64,000 nucleotides of DNA. Origin: an uncultured Jannaschia sp. Its GTDB lineage: Bacteria > Pseudomonadota > Alphaproteobacteria > Rhodobacterales > Rhodobacteraceae. How positions within the stretch are numbered: position 1 is the stretch's first letter; each line of letters opens with the position of its first letter. The stretch is taken from positions 310,001-374,000 of the forward strand of contig NZ_CANLTQ010000001.1 in NCBI RefSeq assembly GCF_947494025.1. Direction: 5' to 3'. Shown in pieces: positions 11,548 through 21,883 of this stretch. Below the pieces are notes generated by a model that was not told where the DNA came from, made no database searches, and saw only the letters and a program-made list of their open reading frames with translations. The translations under genes were made by a program, and so were the position numbers.

Positions 11548-12735
11548 ATGATCCCCGCCATCCTTCCCACCTACAACCGCGCCCCCCTGAGCTTCGTCTC
11601 GGGCGAAGGGTCCTGGCTGGTGGAAGCGGACGGGCGACGCTTCCTCGATCTCGGCGCGGGGATCGCGGTCAACGTGCTGGGCCACGCCCATCCCGTCCTG
11701 ACCCGTGCGCTGACCGAGCAGGCGCAGGCGCTCTGGCACACGTCGAACCTTTATCACATCCCCCAGCAGGAAGCCCTGGCCGAACGGCTGGTGGCGTCGA
11801 CCTTCGCGGATACCTGCTTCTTCACCAATTCGGGCACGGAAGCCTGCGAGCTCGCGGTGAAGATGGCCCGGAAATACTGGTTCGAGAAGGGTCAGCCCGA
11901 GCGCAACGTGATCCTCGCCTTCACCGGCAGCTTCCACGGCCGTTCCGCCGCCGGCATCGCCGCGGCCGGCTCCGAGAAGATGACGCGCGGCTTCGGCCCC
12001 CTCCTGCCCGGCTTCCGCCACCTGCCCTTCGGCGATCACGATCTGCTCCGGGCGGCGCTGGAGGCCGACGACGTGGCCGCCATCATTCTCGAGCCGGTGC
12101 AGGGCGAAGGCGGGATCATACCGGTCCCCGACCAGTGCCTGCGCGGCCTGCGCGAGCTTTGCGATGCGACCGGCACGCTGCTGATCCTCGACGAGGTGCA
12201 ATGCGGCATGGGCCGGACCGGCAAGCTCTTCGCGCATGAATGGGCGGGCATCGCGCCCGACATCATGATGGTGGCGAAGGGCATCGGCGGCGGCTTCCCC
12301 CTTGGCGCCGTCCTCGCGTCCGAGGCGGCCGCGATCGGGCTTACGGCGGGCACGCACGGCTCCACCTACGGGGGCAACCCGCTCGCCTGCGCCGTGGGCA
12401 ACGCGGTGATGGAAATCGTCGCCACGGAAGACTTCCTGTCGGAGGTGCGCCGCAAGGCGGGCGCGTTCCGCCAGGGTCTCGAAGGGCTCGTCGCCTCGCA
12501 TCCCGACGTGTTCGAGGCGGTGCGCGGATCGGGTCTGATGCTGGGCCTGAAATGCCGGGTTCCGAACACGGATGTGATCGAGGGCGCCTACCGCGAGCAG
12601 GTCTGCCTCGTCCCGGCCGCAGACGGCGTCGTGCGGGTCCTTCCCGCGCTCAACATCGCGGACGCGGATCTGCGCGAGGCGTTGGCGCGACTCGACCGGG
12701 TCGCCGCCGCCATCGCCGAGCCGGCGAACGCCTGA
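11548..12735 (+). CDS. argD: acetylornithine aminotransferase
   Basis: PLP enzyme making N-acetylornithine from N-acetylglutamate semialdehyde, and possibly also acting as succinyldiaminopimelate aminotransferase in lysine synthesis. 395 aa, full length. Key features are GSFHGRS, the PLP-phosphate contact [25 protein letters not shown] and the Schiff-base lysine in [12 protein letters not shown] (about K244). The start [14 protein letters not shown] is the family norm and follows AGAGGCCCGGCC. argF follows after a 74-base gap that holds a hairpin. argD-argF adjacency is common in alphaproteobacteria. Confidence 0.96.
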   Translation: MIPAILPTYNRAPLSFVSGEGSWLVEADGRRFLDLGAGIAVNVLGHAHPVLTRALTEQAQALWHTSNLYHIPQQEALAERLVASTFADTCFFTNSGTEACELAVKMARKYWFEKGQPERNVILAFTGSFHGRSAAGIAAAGSEKMTRGFGPLLPGFRHLPFGDHDLLRAALEADDVAAIILEPVQGEGGIIPVPDQCLRGLRELCDATGTLLILDEVQCGMGRTGKLFAHEWAGIAPDIMMVAKGIGGGFPLGAVLASEAAAIGLTAGTHGSTYGGNPLACAVGNAVMEIVATEDFLSEVRRKAGAFRQGLEGLVASHPDVFEAVRGSGLMLGLKCRVPNTDVIEGAYREQVCLVPAADGVVRVLPALNIADADLREALARLDRVAAAIAEPANA

Positions 12736-12766
12736 CCGTCTTTGCTTCCGAAATATCCTCGGGGGC

Positions 12767-12787
12767 CCGGGGGCAGACAGCCCCCGG
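12767..12787 (+). terminator. intercistronic hairpin between argD and argF
   Basis: Perfect 8-bp stem CCGGGGGC/GCCCCCGG with loop AGACA, preceded by the AT-rich segment GAAATATCC. There is no T-run and the argF start is 23 bases downstream, so attenuation or mRNA stabilisation fits better than full termination. Confidence 0.4.
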
Positions 12788-12809
12788 CGCTCTCCGACCG
12801 GAGATCCAG

Positions 12810-13736
12810 ATGACGCATTTCCTCGACATCCACCGCACCGACCCGGCCGCGCTGCGCGAGATCCTCGGCCGCGCCGGTGCCATGAAGGCGGCGCGGGGCG
12901 GCCGGCCGAAGGGCACGCCCGACGACGAGTTGCCGCTTGCCGGGCGGATGGTCGCGCTGATCTTCGAGAAGCCCTCCACCCGCACCCGCGTCAGCTTCGA
13001 CGTGGGCGTCCGCCAGATGGGGGGTACGAGCATGGTCCTCTCGGGCGCGGAGATGCAGCTCGGCCACGGCGAGACCATCGCCGACACCGCGCGCGTCCTG
13101 TCGCGCTACGTCGATTTGATCATGATCCGCACCTTCGGAGAGGACATCCTCTTCGAGATGGCCGAGCATGCCTCCGTGCCTGTCATAAACGGGCTGACCG
13201 ACCGATCGCATCCCTGCCAGATCATGGCCGACGTGATGACCTTCGAGGAGCATCGCGGCCCGATCGCCGGCAAGCGGGTCGCCTGGATGGGCGACGGCAA
13301 CAACGTCGCGCAGAGCTTCCTCCACGCGGCGGCGAGCTTCGGCTTCGATTTCACCTTTGCCGGGCCCGAGCAGCTCGACCCCGATGCCGGGCTCGTCGGC
13401 GCGGCGCGGGAGGCCGGTTGCGAGGTCCGCATCGAGCGCGACCCGGATGCGGCGGTGCGGGACGCGGATCTCGTGGTGACCGATACCTGGGTGTCGATGG
13501 GCGACGCCGAATCCTCGCGCCAGCGACGTCACAATCTCCTGCGCCCCTATCAGGTGAACGCCCGGCTGATGGCGGCGGCACCGGAGCATGCGCTGGTGAT
13601 GCATTGCCTGCCCGCCCATCGCGGCGAGGAGATCACCGACGAGGTGCTCGACGGACCGCGATCCGTCGTCTTCGACGAGGCCGAGAACCGGCTTCACGCC
13701 CAGAAGGCGATCATGCGCTGGTGCCTCGGCCTTTAG
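12810..13736 (+). CDS. argF: ornithine carbamoyltransferase
   Basis: Forms citrulline from ornithine and carbamoyl phosphate. 308 aa. The carbamoyl-phosphate motif FEKPSTRTR (~51-59), the HPCQIMAD block, GDGNNVAQS, the SMG loop (WVSMGDAE) and the ornithine-binding HCLPAHRG (~265-272) are all intact. The ATG at 12810 follows CCGGAGATCCAG. Probably in one transcription unit with argD. Catabolic OTC (arcB) is unlikely, given the pairing with argD and the absence of arcA or arcC. Confidence 0.96.
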   Translation: MTHFLDIHRTDPAALREILGRAGAMKAARGGRPKGTPDDELPLAGRMVALIFEKPSTRTRVSFDVGVRQMGGTSMVLSGAEMQLGHGETIADTARVLSRYVDLIMIRTFGEDILFEMAEHASVPVINGLTDRSHPCQIMADVMTFEEHRGPIAGKRVAWMGDGNNVAQSFLHAAASFGFDFTFAGPEQLDPDAGLVGAAREAGCEVRIERDPDAAVRDADLVVTDTWVSMGDAESSRQRRHNLLRPYQVNARLMAAAPEHALVMHCLPAHRGEEITDEVLDGPRSVVFDEAENRLHAQKAIMRWCLGL

Positions 13737-13750
13737 GGCCGTCCAAAGGC

Positions 13751-14581
13751 TCAGGACTTCAGGCGATAGCCCGTCCGGAACATCCACCAGCCGAGCGTCG
13801 CGACGGCGAGGGTGGCGCCGGTCACCACGAAGAAGCCCAGCACCGGCGAGCTGTCCGACACGCCGAGCACGGCGGAACGCAGGCCGTCGATCAGGTAGAA
13901 GACCGGATTGACGTGACTCAGCGCGCGCATGACCGGCGGCAGACCGTCGATCGAGTAGAACGTTCCCGACAGAAAGCTCAGCGGCGTGATGATGAAGTTC
14001 GTGATCGCCGCCATCTGATCGAACTTGTTGGCGAACACCCCGGCGACGAGCCCGAGCGCGCCCAGGAACGCGCCGCCGAGCGCCACCCAGACCACCGCCA
14101 TCAACGGGTTGTGAATGCCGAGGCCGAGGAACGGGAACATCAGCACCGCGATGGCCACCGCGACGACGAGGCCCCGCGCTATCCCGCCGGCGAGGTAGCC
14201 CACCACCAGCTCGCCCCCCGACAGCGGCGGCATCAGCGTGTCGACGATGTTGCCCTGCACCTTGGAGATCACGATGGAGGAGGAGACGTTGGCGAAGCTG
14301 TTCTGGATCACCGTCATCATCAGGATGCCGGGCGCGAGGAAATGCACGAAGGGCAGCCCCATCACCTCGCCGCGCCGCGTGCCCACCGCGAGAGAGAAGA
14401 CCAGAAGAAAGAGCGCCGCGGTGGCGAGCGGGGCGAGCAGCGTCTGGGTCCAGACCGTGGTGAAGCGCCGCACCTCGCGCAGGATCAGCGTCTGCAGCCC
14501 GAGCCAGTTGACCCGGCCGAACCGGCGCACGCCGTGACGGGCGGCCTGCGCGTCGTGTTGCATCGCTGTCGTGTCGGTCAT
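13751..14581 (-). CDS. ABC-2 type transporter permease
   Basis: 276-aa integral membrane protein with six hydrophobic segments and the ABC-2 family layout (long cytoplasmic N-terminus, then LAPLATAALFLLVFSLAVG, APGILMMTVIQNSFAN, and the late PLSFLSGTFYSIDGLPP loop). It resembles the YadH/NodJ export permeases for lipids, polysaccharides or drugs. No ATP-binding partner is encoded nearby, so its ATPase must be elsewhere. The ATG at 14581 follows GAGGCAGCAG; longer in-frame starts run through the gcrA leader. It is divergent from gcrA. Confidence 0.88.
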   Translation of the reverse strand: MTDTTAMQHDAQAARHGVRRFGRVNWLGLQTLILREVRRFTTVWTQTLLAPLATAALFLLVFSLAVGTRRGEVMGLPFVHFLAPGILMMTVIQNSFANVSSSIVISKVQGNIVDTLMPPLSGGELVVGYLAGGIARGLVVAVAIAVLMFPFLGLGIHNPLMAVVWVALGGAFLGALGLVAGVFANKFDQMAAITNFIITPLSFLSGTFYSIDGLPPVMRALSHVNPVFYLIDGLRSAVLGVSDSSPVLGFFVVTGATLAVATLGWWMFRTGYRLKS

Positions 14582-14709
14582 CTGCTGCCTCTCGAACTCG
14601 GACGGGCCGCCTTGTCGCGCTGCCGCGGGATGCTTACAATAGCGTTTCGTCCGGGATCGCCACCCCTTGTGCGTGCTGGCGGCCGGAGCGGACAGACAAG
14701 GAGACATCG

Positions 14710-15327
14710 ATGGCCTGGACCGACGAGCGTGTCGAAACGCTGAAGCGCATGTGGACCGAGGGCGCCTCCGCGTCGCAGATCGCCAAGGAGCTGGGCGGCG
14801 TGACGCGCAACGCCGTGATCGGCAAGGTCCACCGTCTGGGCCTTTCGAACCGCGGCGTCGATGGCGAAAAACCCGTCACGGATGCGGCGCCGGTCGCCGA
14901 GGCCGACCTGGGATCCGAGCCGGTGGCGGAGCCCGAGATCGAACCCGAGGCGGTTCCGGACGCGCCGGATGCGGAGCCCGAACCCGAGGAGGACGACGAG
15001 CCGCGCACCATGGCCGCCGTGCCGCACGGCGCGTCGGTCACGCCGCTCCGCAAGCCGCTGATGGCCGGTCAGCCGCTGCCGCCGCAGCCCTCGGCCAACG
15101 AGATTTCGCCCGAGGCGCTCGCCAAGGTGAACGCGGTCGAAAGGACGGCGAAGAAAATCTCGCTCATGGAGCTGACCGAACGGACCTGCAAATGGCCCAT
15201 CGGCGACCCGGCCACCGAGAAATTCTGGTTCTGCGGTCTGCAGGTCCAGGCGGGCAAGCCCTATTGCGAGGCGCATGTCTCCGTCGCGTTCCAGCCGATG
15301 TCCTCGCGCCGGGACCGCCGCCGCTGA
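14710..15327 (+). CDS. gcrA: GcrA-family cell-cycle regulator
   Basis: Sigma-70-associated transcriptional activator of alphaproteobacteria that recognises methylated GANTC promoters with CcrM. 205 aa. The N-terminal helix-turn-helix is classic: WTDERVETLKRMW, SASQIAKELGG, TRNAVIGKVHRLGLSNR. A low-complexity acidic Pro/Glu linker (~60-105) leads to the C-terminal sigma-interacting part TCKWPIGDP followed by the WFCG and PYCEAH cysteine/histidine residues. Its Shine-Dalgarno sequence is AAGGAG. Strong lineage marker. Confidence 0.95.
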   Translation: MAWTDERVETLKRMWTEGASASQIAKELGGVTRNAVIGKVHRLGLSNRGVDGEKPVTDAAPVAEADLGSEPVAEPEIEPEAVPDAPDAEPEPEEDDEPRTMAAVPHGASVTPLRKPLMAGQPLPPQPSANEISPEALAKVNAVERTAKKISLMELTERTCKWPIGDPATEKFWFCGLQVQAGKPYCEAHVSVAFQPMSSRRDRRR

Positions 15328-15337
15328 TCCCGTCCGG

Positions 15338-16081
15338 TCAGCCTGCCCGGCGGCGGCGCCGCTGGGCGACCGCTCCCTGCAGGAGCATGCAGAGATAGGC
15401 CACCGACATCAGGACGTGGAACAGCCAGAGCCGCGTCAGCATGAAGCCGATCGCCACCGTCGCGCCGATCAGGACATAGACGGCGTTTTCCCGGCTGATC
15501 CGCACCGTCTTGAGCGAGATGGTCGTGAACCGCGCGACCATCAGCCCGCCCACGAGGATCATCCAGATCGCGATCAGGATCGGCGCGTCGCGCAGGTCGA
15601 GGAACCCCGCGAGGTGCAGCGAGACGGGGAAGATGCCGAGCATTGCGCCCGCCGGTGCCGGTACGCCGGTGAAGGAGCCCTTGGAGTTCGTCTCCGCCTT
15701 CGCGTTCACGTTGAACCGCGCCAGCCGGAGGCAGCAGCAGATCGCGAAGGTCAGCGCCGCGATCCAGCCCATTCCGGCCAGTCCGTCCAGTCCGAAATTA
15801 TAGACGAGCAGCGCGGGCGACACGCCGAAGCACACGAAGTCCGACAGCGAGTCGAGTTCCGCCCCGAAGGGCGAGGAGGCGTTCAGGCGCCGCGCCAGCA
15901 GCCCGTCCATTCCGTCCACGAGCGCCGCAAGCACGAGAAAGCCCGCGGCCCAGCTGTACTGGTCTGCGAAGGTGAAGCGGATCGAGGTCAGTCCGAAGCA
16001 GAGCCCGAGGATCGTCACGAGGTTCGGCAGAAGCAGGACGACGGGGAACGGCGTCTCCCGCGGCTCGCGCGGAGCGGTCAT
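15338..16081 (-). CDS. pssA: CDP-diacylglycerol--serine O-phosphatidyltransferase
   Basis: Makes phosphatidylserine, the precursor of phosphatidylethanolamine, at the inner membrane. 247 aa with multiple TM helices. The CDP-alcohol signature (D-G-x2-A-R-x8-G-x3-D-x3-D) is seen as [14 protein letters not shown] then [14 protein letters not shown]. The ATG at 16081 overlaps the psd stop by four bases, giving translational coupling in a psd-pssA operon. The C-terminus is strongly basic (QRRRRRAG). Confidence 0.96.
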   Translation of the reverse strand: MTAPREPRETPFPVVLLLPNLVTILGLCFGLTSIRFTFADQYSWAAGFLVLAALVDGMDGLLARRLNASSPFGAELDSLSDFVCFGVSPALLVYNFGLDGLAGMGWIAALTFAICCCLRLARFNVNAKAETNSKGSFTGVPAPAGAMLGIFPVSLHLAGFLDLRDAPILIAIWMILVGGLMVARFTTISLKTVRISRENAVYVLIGATVAIGFMLTRLWLFHVLMSVAYLCMLLQGAVAQRRRRRAG

Positions 16082-16773
16082 TCCGTCCTCGCGGTGGCGG
16101 TGTCGTCGCGGCCGATCACGGCGAGCACTGATTCCCCGGAGGTCATCACCTGCCCGACCGAGACGCGCGGCGCCGTGCCTTCCGGCAGATAGACGTCGAG
16201 CCGCGAGCCGAAGCGGATCAGGCCGAACCGGTCGCCGCGCTCGAGCTGCGCGCCGGTATCCACCTCGCACAGGATCCGCCGGGCCACGAGGCCCGCGATC
16301 TGCACGACGCCGAGCCGGGTGCCGTCGGCCATGGTGAGGACGAGGCCGTTGCGCTCGTTCTCCTCCGAGGCCTTGTCGAGCTCAGCGGACAGGAACTTGC
16401 CCGGCCGGTAGGCCACCTCCGTCACCTCGCCGGCGACGGGCGCGCGGTTCACATGGCAATCGAAGACCGACATGAAGACCGAGACGCGCATCAACGGCTG
16501 GGGCCCGAGGTCGAGCTCCGCCGGCGGAATGGCCGGCCCGATCAGCGACACGATTCCGTCGGCGGGCGAGACGATCAGCCCCTCGTCCATCGGCACGGTC
16601 CGGTCGGGATCGCGGAAGAAGTAGTAGCACCACACCGTCAGCACGAGGCCCAAAAGCCCCAACGGCTCCCACAGGAGCCACAGGATGGCCGTCACGACCG
16701 CGAAGGCGGCGATGAACTTCGGGCCCTCACGGTGGACGGGTTTGACGAAAGTGGCGAGGAGGCTGACGCTCAT
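16078..16773 (-). CDS. psd: phosphatidylserine decarboxylase proenzyme, short type
   Basis: Pyruvoyl enzyme converting phosphatidylserine to phosphatidylethanolamine. 231 aa, the short (archaeal-type) form usual in alphaproteobacteria. An N-terminal hydrophobic segment (~20-47) anchors it. The self-cleavage site is the Gly-Ser of [13 protein letters not shown] near residue 188; cleavage there creates the pyruvoyl alpha chain. The substrate-binding [14 protein letters not shown] motif is present. First gene of the psd-pssA unit. Confidence 0.96.
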   Translation of the reverse strand: MSVSLLATFVKPVHREGPKFIAAFAVVTAILWLLWEPLGLLGLVLTVWCYYFFRDPDRTVPMDEGLIVSPADGIVSLIGPAIPPAELDLGPQPLMRVSVFMSVFDCHVNRAPVAGEVTEVAYRPGKFLSAELDKASEENERNGLVLTMADGTRLGVVQIAGLVARRILCEVDTGAQLERGDRFGLIRFGSRLDVYLPEGTAPRVSVGQVMTSGESVLAVIGRDDTATARTE

Positions 16774-16837
16774 GGACTTCCCTTCTGGGTTGCACGCGCA
16801 GATAGCGCGGCGGCGGGGTCGGGTCCAGCGGCGGACG

Positions 16838-18778
16838 TCAGCGATCGCCCAGAAGGCCGCGGAGCCGGTCGCCCACCCGCTCGCGGATCGCGTCCTCGAT
16901 GGCTTCGCGGCTGTCGAGCCGCTCCGGCGCGAGGTCGAGCTCCTCGGCCAGTTTCTCGCGCACGCGGTCCTCGGCTCGATCGCCCACCGCTTCGATCCGC
17001 TGCCGCGCGACGTATTCCAGATCGGGGCGCACGCGCGGGTCGTGCCATGGCCCGTCGATCAGGAGGGGCACGGAAAGCCCTTCGCCGTCGTCCTCCGCGC
17101 GCAGGGTCGGGATGAGCCGGTAGTCGAGGCTTTGCCGTCCGAGGTCGATGGCCCCTGCACCCGTGGCGGAAAGATAGGGCGCGTCGAGCGTGAGGTCGTC
17201 ACCGCGCGCGACGCCCTGCGCCACGTCGAAGGAGGCCGACAGAGCGTCGAACACCGTCCGCTGCCCTTCGCCCCGATAGCCGAGGTCGCGCGTACGGACC
17301 ATGCCGGCGATGTCGAGCCCGGCGAAGGTGCCGGGGCCGAGTCGGACGGATGTCTCCCCCTCGAGCCCGGCCATCAGCGCAAGCACGCTTTCGCCCGAGC
17401 TCGAGAGGTCGATCGACGCGTCCGCCGTGGCGCTGAGCCGGTCCTGCCCGGCAAGGTCGGTGAGGAGCGGCTGCAGCTGCAATCCGGCGATGTCGAGCAC
17501 GGCCCGGCCCGACAGCTCGCCGCGCCCGTTCAGGACCACCCGGCCCGTCACCGCCCCGCCATAGGCGCGGAGCGGGTCGAGACGGAGCACGGCGCGGCCG
17601 TTCTCGAGCGCGAGCGCCGCCGAAAGGGCGTCGATGCGGACGTCCCCGTAGGCGACGGTCCCGGTCTCGACAGTCAGTTCGGCGTCGAGCGCGAAGAGAC
17701 CCGAGGCGTCGATGGGCTCCGCCGACCGGCCCTCGTCGTCCTCGCCGCTGTCCGCGCCGCCCGCCTTCGCACCCGGAAAGGCCAGCGCATCGGCGGCCAG
17801 CGCGCCGGCGAGTCGCGGGCGTTCGCCGGCGGGGTCGAGGTCCAGCCTGCCGGTGATGCGATTGCCGTCGAGTTCTGCCACGATGTCGCGCAGGTGGATC
17901 GTGCCCTCCGGGGCCAGCGTGACGGCGGCGGCGACGTCCACCCTCGCCGCGCCCAGACCCGGCGGAAGCGCCGGCGGCGTCACGCCCAGCGATCCGAACA
18001 GGGCAAAGCCGTCGGAGGAGGCGATCTCGGCCGCGCCGGCGAGCGACAGAGGATCGAGGCCGAGCCGTCCCTCGAAGCTGAGCGACGTCGCGTCGCCTTC
18101 GAGGACGGCGGAGAGACCGGTGGGCCCCCCGTCGAGAAGCGGTGCGAGGGCGTCGACGCGCGCGTCGAACCGGACGGGCCGTTCGCCGATCCGGGCGGTG
18201 CCAGCAAGCTCCACGGGCATGTCGGGCCCGGCGAAGCCGGTTTCGAGGTTCACATCCCGCAGCTCGATCCGCCGGGCGGTGGCGTGGTCGATCAAGACGA
18301 TCTCCGTATCCGCCAGTGTTGCCGCGCCGACCGCCAGGCCTTTCATCGCGCTGCCCGGTTCGGTCCCGCCGCCGGAGGTGTCGCCCGCGTCCGCGACGTC
18401 GAACGTCCAGTTCCCGGTCCCGTCGGTCCGCCGCTCCAGCACGAGCCGTGCGCCCTCCACCGCAAGGCTGTCGATCCGGAGGTCGCCCCCGAGCAGGATG
18501 GCGGGCGACAGGCCGACCTCGAACGCCGCCGCCGCCAGCATCGGCCCGGCCTCCGACCACGCGGCATTGGCGAGCGCGATCCCCTCCGCCCGGACGCCGA
18601 GCCGGGGCCAGAGCGTCGCGGAGACCGGTCCCCCGATCGTGACCGCGCGGCCGGTCGCGGCCTCGATCCGGTCGGCGGCGATGCGGGCGATCCGCTCCTT
18701 CGGGATCGTCCAGGCGAGCCCGATCAACACCACCACCGCGAGAAGGAGCGCGACGGCGCCCCGAACGATCCATTTCAT
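16838..18778 (-). CDS. AsmA family protein
   Basis: 646-aa inner-membrane-anchored protein with a large periplasmic part. An N-terminal TM helix (~5-24) is followed by the AsmA signature ([21 protein letters not shown]) and a long run of beta strands with recurring LDGxRIxGRLDLD and ARLVLERR-type repeats typical of the AsmA/TamB/YhjG bridge-like lipid-transport superfamily. The C-terminal region has [15 protein letters not shown] and the [17 protein letters not shown] element usual in AsmA_2. Likely role in outer-membrane assembly or phospholipid traffic. It is divergent from rimO with a 23-base gap to the longest rimO frame. Confidence 0.9.
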   Translation of the reverse strand: MKWIVRGAVALLLAVVVLIGLAWTIPKERIARIAADRIEAATGRAVTIGGPVSATLWPRLGVRAEGIALANAAWSEAGPMLAAAAFEVGLSPAILLGGDLRIDSLAVEGARLVLERRTDGTGNWTFDVADAGDTSGGGTEPGSAMKGLAVGAATLADTEIVLIDHATARRIELRDVNLETGFAGPDMPVELAGTARIGERPVRFDARVDALAPLLDGGPTGLSAVLEGDATSLSFEGRLGLDPLSLAGAAEIASSDGFALFGSLGVTPPALPPGLGAARVDVAAAVTLAPEGTIHLRDIVAELDGNRITGRLDLDPAGERPRLAGALAADALAFPGAKAGGADSGEDDEGRSAEPIDASGLFALDAELTVETGTVAYGDVRIDALSAALALENGRAVLRLDPLRAYGGAVTGRVVLNGRGELSGRAVLDIAGLQLQPLLTDLAGQDRLSATADASIDLSSSGESVLALMAGLEGETSVRLGPGTFAGLDIAGMVRTRDLGYRGEGQRTVFDALSASFDVAQGVARGDDLTLDAPYLSATGAGAIDLGRQSLDYRLIPTLRAEDDGEGLSVPLLIDGPWHDPRVRPDLEYVARQRIEAVGDRAEDRVREKLAEELDLAPERLDSREAIEDAIRERVGDRLRGLLGDR

Positions 18779-18867
18779 GCCCGACCTCGTTTTCGCCGAC
18801 GATGAAACGCACCCCGCGAAGCCGCAAGGGCTTCCGCCCGGGGTCCGGTGCGCCTATGTGCCGGCCC

Positions 18868-20232
18868 ATGTCGCAGAACCCGCCCGATCTCCGCCCCGAC
18901 CTGGCGCCGCGCGCCGTCCTGCCCGGCGACGCCCGGCCCGGCCAGCCGAAGATCGGCATGGTCAGCCTCGGCTGTCCGAAGGCGCTGGTGGACAGCGAAC
19001 GTATCCTGACCCGTTTGCGCGCCGAGGGCTACGCGATCAGCCCGGACTATGCGGACGCCGAGGCGGTGATCGTGAACACCTGCGGCTTTCTCGACAGCGC
19101 CAAGGCAGAAAGCCTCGACGCGATCGGCGAGGCGCTGCGCGAGAACGGGCGGGTGATCGTCACCGGCTGTCTCGGCGCGGAGCCGGACTACATCACCGGC
19201 GCGCATCCGAAGGTGCTCGCCGTCACCGGCCCGCAGCAATACGAGCAGGTTCTGGACGCCGTCCACGCCACCGTGCCGCCCGCGCCGGACCCGTTCGTGG
19301 ACCTCCTGCCCGCATCCGGCGTGAGCCTCACGCTGCGGCATTTCAGCTATCTGAAGATTTCCGAGGGCTGCAATCACAAGTGCCGGTTCTGCATCATCCC
19401 CGACATGCGGGGCCGGCTCGCCTCGCGCCCGCATCGGGCGGTGATGCGCGAGGCGGAGAAGCTGGTGGAGGCCGGGGTGCGGGAGCTGCTGGTGATCAGC
19501 CAGGACACCTCCGCCTACGGCACCGACTGGAAGGACCGTGCGGGGGCGGGCGCGCATATCGTGAACCTTGCCCGGGATCTGGGCTCGCTCGGCGCATGGG
19601 TGCGGCTCCATTACGTCTATCCTTACCCCTTCGTGCGCGACCTCGTGCCGTTGATGGCGGAGGGGGCGGTGCTGCCCTATCTCGACGTGCCGTTCCAGCA
19701 CGCGCATCCCGACACGTTGCGCCGCATGGCGCGACCGGCCGCGGCGGAGCGGACGCTCGACCGGATCGCCGAGTGGCGCGCGATCTGCCCCGACATCACG
19801 CTGCGCTCCACCTTCATCGTCGGCTATCCGGGCGAGACCGAGGCCGAGTTCGAGACGCTGCTCGACTGGCTCGACGCGGCGCAGCTCGACCGCGTCGGCG
19901 CCTTTCGCTACGAGAACGTGGCCGGTGCGCGGTCGAACGCCCTGCCCGACCACGTTCCCGAAGACGTGAAGGAGGAGCGGTTCGCCCGCTTCATGGAGCG
20001 CGCGCAAGCGATCTCGGCCGCGAAGCTCGCGGCGAAGGTCGGCACCCGGCAGGAGGTGATCGTGGACGCCGTCGACGCGGAGGGCGCGACCTGCCGGACA
20101 AAGGCGGACGCGCCGGAGATCGACGGCAACCTCTTCATCGACGAAGGGTTCGAGACGCTGGCCTCCGGCGACATGCTCACCGTCGAGGTGGACGAGGCCA
20201 GCGAATATGACCTCTGGGGCCGCCCGGTCTGA
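18868..20232 (+). CDS. rimO: ribosomal protein S12 methylthiotransferase RimO
   Basis: Radical-SAM enzyme that adds a methylthio group to the conserved Asp of ribosomal protein S12. 454 aa. An N-terminal MTTase domain carries cysteines at [16 protein letters not shown] and VTGCLGAE (auxiliary cluster). The radical-SAM motif C168-x3-C172-x2-C175 (CNHKCRFC) is intact, followed by [13 protein letters not shown] and a C-terminal TRAM domain. I chose the ATG at 18868 ([12 protein letters not shown]); in-frame ATGs at 18856 and 18802 add basic residues and overlap the divergent promoter region. Convergent with msrB, with a 4-base gap. Confidence 0.95.
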   Translation: MSQNPPDLRPDLAPRAVLPGDARPGQPKIGMVSLGCPKALVDSERILTRLRAEGYAISPDYADAEAVIVNTCGFLDSAKAESLDAIGEALRENGRVIVTGCLGAEPDYITGAHPKVLAVTGPQQYEQVLDAVHATVPPAPDPFVDLLPASGVSLTLRHFSYLKISEGCNHKCRFCIIPDMRGRLASRPHRAVMREAEKLVEAGVRELLVISQDTSAYGTDWKDRAGAGAHIVNLARDLGSLGAWVRLHYVYPYPFVRDLVPLMAEGAVLPYLDVPFQHAHPDTLRRMARPAAAERTLDRIAEWRAICPDITLRSTFIVGYPGETEAEFETLLDWLDAAQLDRVGAFRYENVAGARSNALPDHVPEDVKEERFARFMERAQAISAAKLAAKVGTRQEVIVDAVDAEGATCRTKADAPEIDGNLFIDEGFETLASGDMLTVEVDEASEYDLWGRPV

Positions 20233-20236
20233 GCGG

Positions 20237-20731
20237 TCAGGCCGTGGCCGGCGCGAAATCAAGCGCCGCGCCGTTGAGGCAATGGCGCTTGCCCGTGGGC
20301 TCCGGGCCGTCGTCGAAGATGTGGCCGAGATGCCCGCCGCAATTCGAGCAATGCACCTCCGTCCGGACCATCATCAGCGACCGGTCCGGCTTCGTGCCCA
20401 CGGCGCCATCGATGGCCTGCGTGAAGGAAGGCCAGCCGGTGCCGCTCTTGAACTTCGTCTCCGAGCGATAGAGTTCCTGCGCGCAGCCCCCGCAGCTGAA
20501 GACGCCATCCCGCGCCTCGTCGTTGAGCGGGCTGGAGAAGGGCCGCTCCGTCGCGCCCTCGCGAAGCACGGCGAACGCCTCGTCCGTCAGGCGCTCGCGC
20601 CATTCCGCGTCCGACAACTCGATCGGGAACGTCCCCTGCGCGACCGTGTCGTTGCGCAGCCAAAGCCCCGCGCCCGCCGCCAGCGCCGCGACGGCACCCC
20701 CTCCGAACAGCAATTTGCGCCTGTCGATCAT
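20237..20731 (-). CDS. msrB: Tat-exported peptide-methionine (R)-S-oxide reductase
   Basis: Repairs methionine-R-sulfoxide in proteins. 164 aa. The N-terminus has a twin-arginine signal (DRRKLLFGGG, then a hydrophobic core to ~24), so the enzyme is periplasmic. The zinc-binding CGGC and CSNC pairs, the core SGTGWPSF and the catalytic Cys in RHCLNGAAL are intact. The ATG at 20731 is preceded by an excellent GAGGAGG. A stand-alone exported MsrB is distinct from the cytosolic copy most genomes also carry. Confidence 0.95.
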   Translation of the reverse strand: MIDRRKLLFGGGAVAALAAGAGLWLRNDTVAQGTFPIELSDAEWRERLTDEAFAVLREGATERPFSSPLNDEARDGVFSCGGCAQELYRSETKFKSGTGWPSFTQAIDGAVGTKPDRSLMMVRTEVHCSNCGGHLGHIFDDGPEPTGKRHCLNGAALDFAPATA

Positions 20732-20815
20732 CACGGTCCTCCTCTCGTTCAGCCGAAGACCTAGGATCGGATCGGGGCTCGTGTGCCCCGGAGTCACGAT
20801 TTTATGATCGGGCGG

Positions 20816-21526
20816 TCAGAGGCCGGCCGCGGTCCGCCGAACGATGTCGATGCGGTCCGCGTTGGGCGGATGGGTGCCGAGGAAGCGGTCGCCGGGATCG
20901 GGGATGCGGGTGAAGAATTGCGCCCCCCGGATCGGATCGTAGCCCGCCCGCGTGACGATGATCGTGCCCAGCGCGTCGGCTTCGAGCTCATGCTCCTTGG
21001 AGAAGCGCCGCGCGCCGACCCCGGCGCCGAGCCGGCTGATCTCGTTGACGGTGCGCCCGTCCGCGCCCGCGACGGAGGCGATCAACCCGCCGACGAGCGC
21101 GCCCGTAGCCGCGGATTGCTGCTGCCGGGCGATGTGCTGCTCGATATGGTGCGCGCTCTCGTGGCCGACGACGAAGGCGATCTCGTCGATGTTGCGGGCA
21201 TCCGCGATCAGGCTCCGGGTGAAGGTGATGACCGGCCGGCCGTTCTTGTCGAGGGACTGGAACGCGTTGGGCGGCGCGCTCGGGTTCGGGTCGATCCGGA
21301 TCAGGAAGTCGCAGTTCACGTCCTGCAGGCGCTGCCGGCACAGCCCTTCGGCCGCGGGCTCCACCCGGTCGACCGCGGTCCGGAAGTTCGTCGTCGCCGT
21401 GGCGCTCGACACCCGGTCGGGCACCGGCCCCCCCGCGGGGGCAGGGGCCTCGGGGGCGGACGACTCGACCGCGACACAGGCCGAAAGAAGGCACGACGCC
21501 AGCGCGGCGAGGAAAGGAAGGCGCAT
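20816..21526 (-). CDS. M48-family metallopeptidase lipoprotein
   Basis: 236-aa lipoprotein with lipobox LLSAC (lipidated Cys ~17). The zinc motif HESAHH (HExxH, near residue 122) and the downstream third ligand in ELEADALG (ExxxD) define an M48/LoiP-BepA-like peptidase, and the closing GTHPPNADRI is typical of the family. Probably attached to the outer or inner membrane facing the periplasm and involved in envelope quality control. I chose the ATG at 21526, directly before the signal peptide and preceded by GGGGAGAAATCC. Confidence 0.9.
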   Translation of the reverse strand: MRLPFLAALASCLLSACVAVESSAPEAPAPAGGPVPDRVSSATATTNFRTAVDRVEPAAEGLCRQRLQDVNCDFLIRIDPNPSAPPNAFQSLDKNGRPVITFTRSLIADARNIDEIAFVVGHESAHHIEQHIARQQQSAATGALVGGLIASVAGADGRTVNEISRLGAGVGARRFSKEHELEADALGTIIVTRAGYDPIRGAQFFTRIPDPGDRFLGTHPPNADRIDIVRRTAAGL

Positions 21527-21631
21527 GGATTTCTCCCCGGATGTCGGTACGTTCCCACCGTCTACAAGATCGTCGCGACCGATGTCAGCGCAAAGTCGAG
21601 CCACGGTTACGGGATAACGAACGGAGAACGG

Positions 21632-21865
21632 ATGTTTTCGATCGAACATGGATTCGACGCCACGGTGGTCACGCTGGTGGACGAGGGTGAGCCGGGCACG
21701 CCGCCCGGGGAGGACGTCGTCGTTTCCGCCTTCGAGGAATGCGTGACACTGACGCAACTCGACCCCCGGAGCGGCGAGCCCGTCCGGGTCACGCTGACCA
21801 ACGGGCAGTTGCGCGATCTCGTCACCGCGCTGAACCTGCCCGAAGGCGTGTACCGGCGGCCCTGA
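21632..21865 (+). CDS. conserved small hypothetical protein (77 aa)
   Basis: 77-aa acidic soluble protein starting MFSIEHGFDATVVTLVDEGE, with GGAGAACGG immediately upstream of its ATG. The composition (alternating beta strands, then a helix TNGQLRDLVTALNLPEG) suggests a compact alpha/beta fold. I do not recognise a family. It is divergent from the M48 lipoprotein and convergent with accA. Regular codon use and the strong ribosome binding site support it as real. Confidence 0.7.
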   Translation: MFSIEHGFDATVVTLVDEGEPGTPPGEDVVVSAFEECVTLTQLDPRSGEPVRVTLTNGQLRDLVTALNLPEGVYRRP

Positions 21866-21883
21866 CGGACCGGCGCCGGGGGA

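Noticed and set aside
16685-18805. 706-codon plus-strand frame opposite the AsmA gene
   Set aside because: Shadow of the AsmA-like gene, which has a clear signal anchor and family motifs on the minus strand.
20783-21865. Long plus-strand frame ending in the 77-aa gene
   Set aside because: Only the last 78 codons have a ribosome binding site and protein-like composition; the upstream part is the shadow of the M48 lipoprotein gene.
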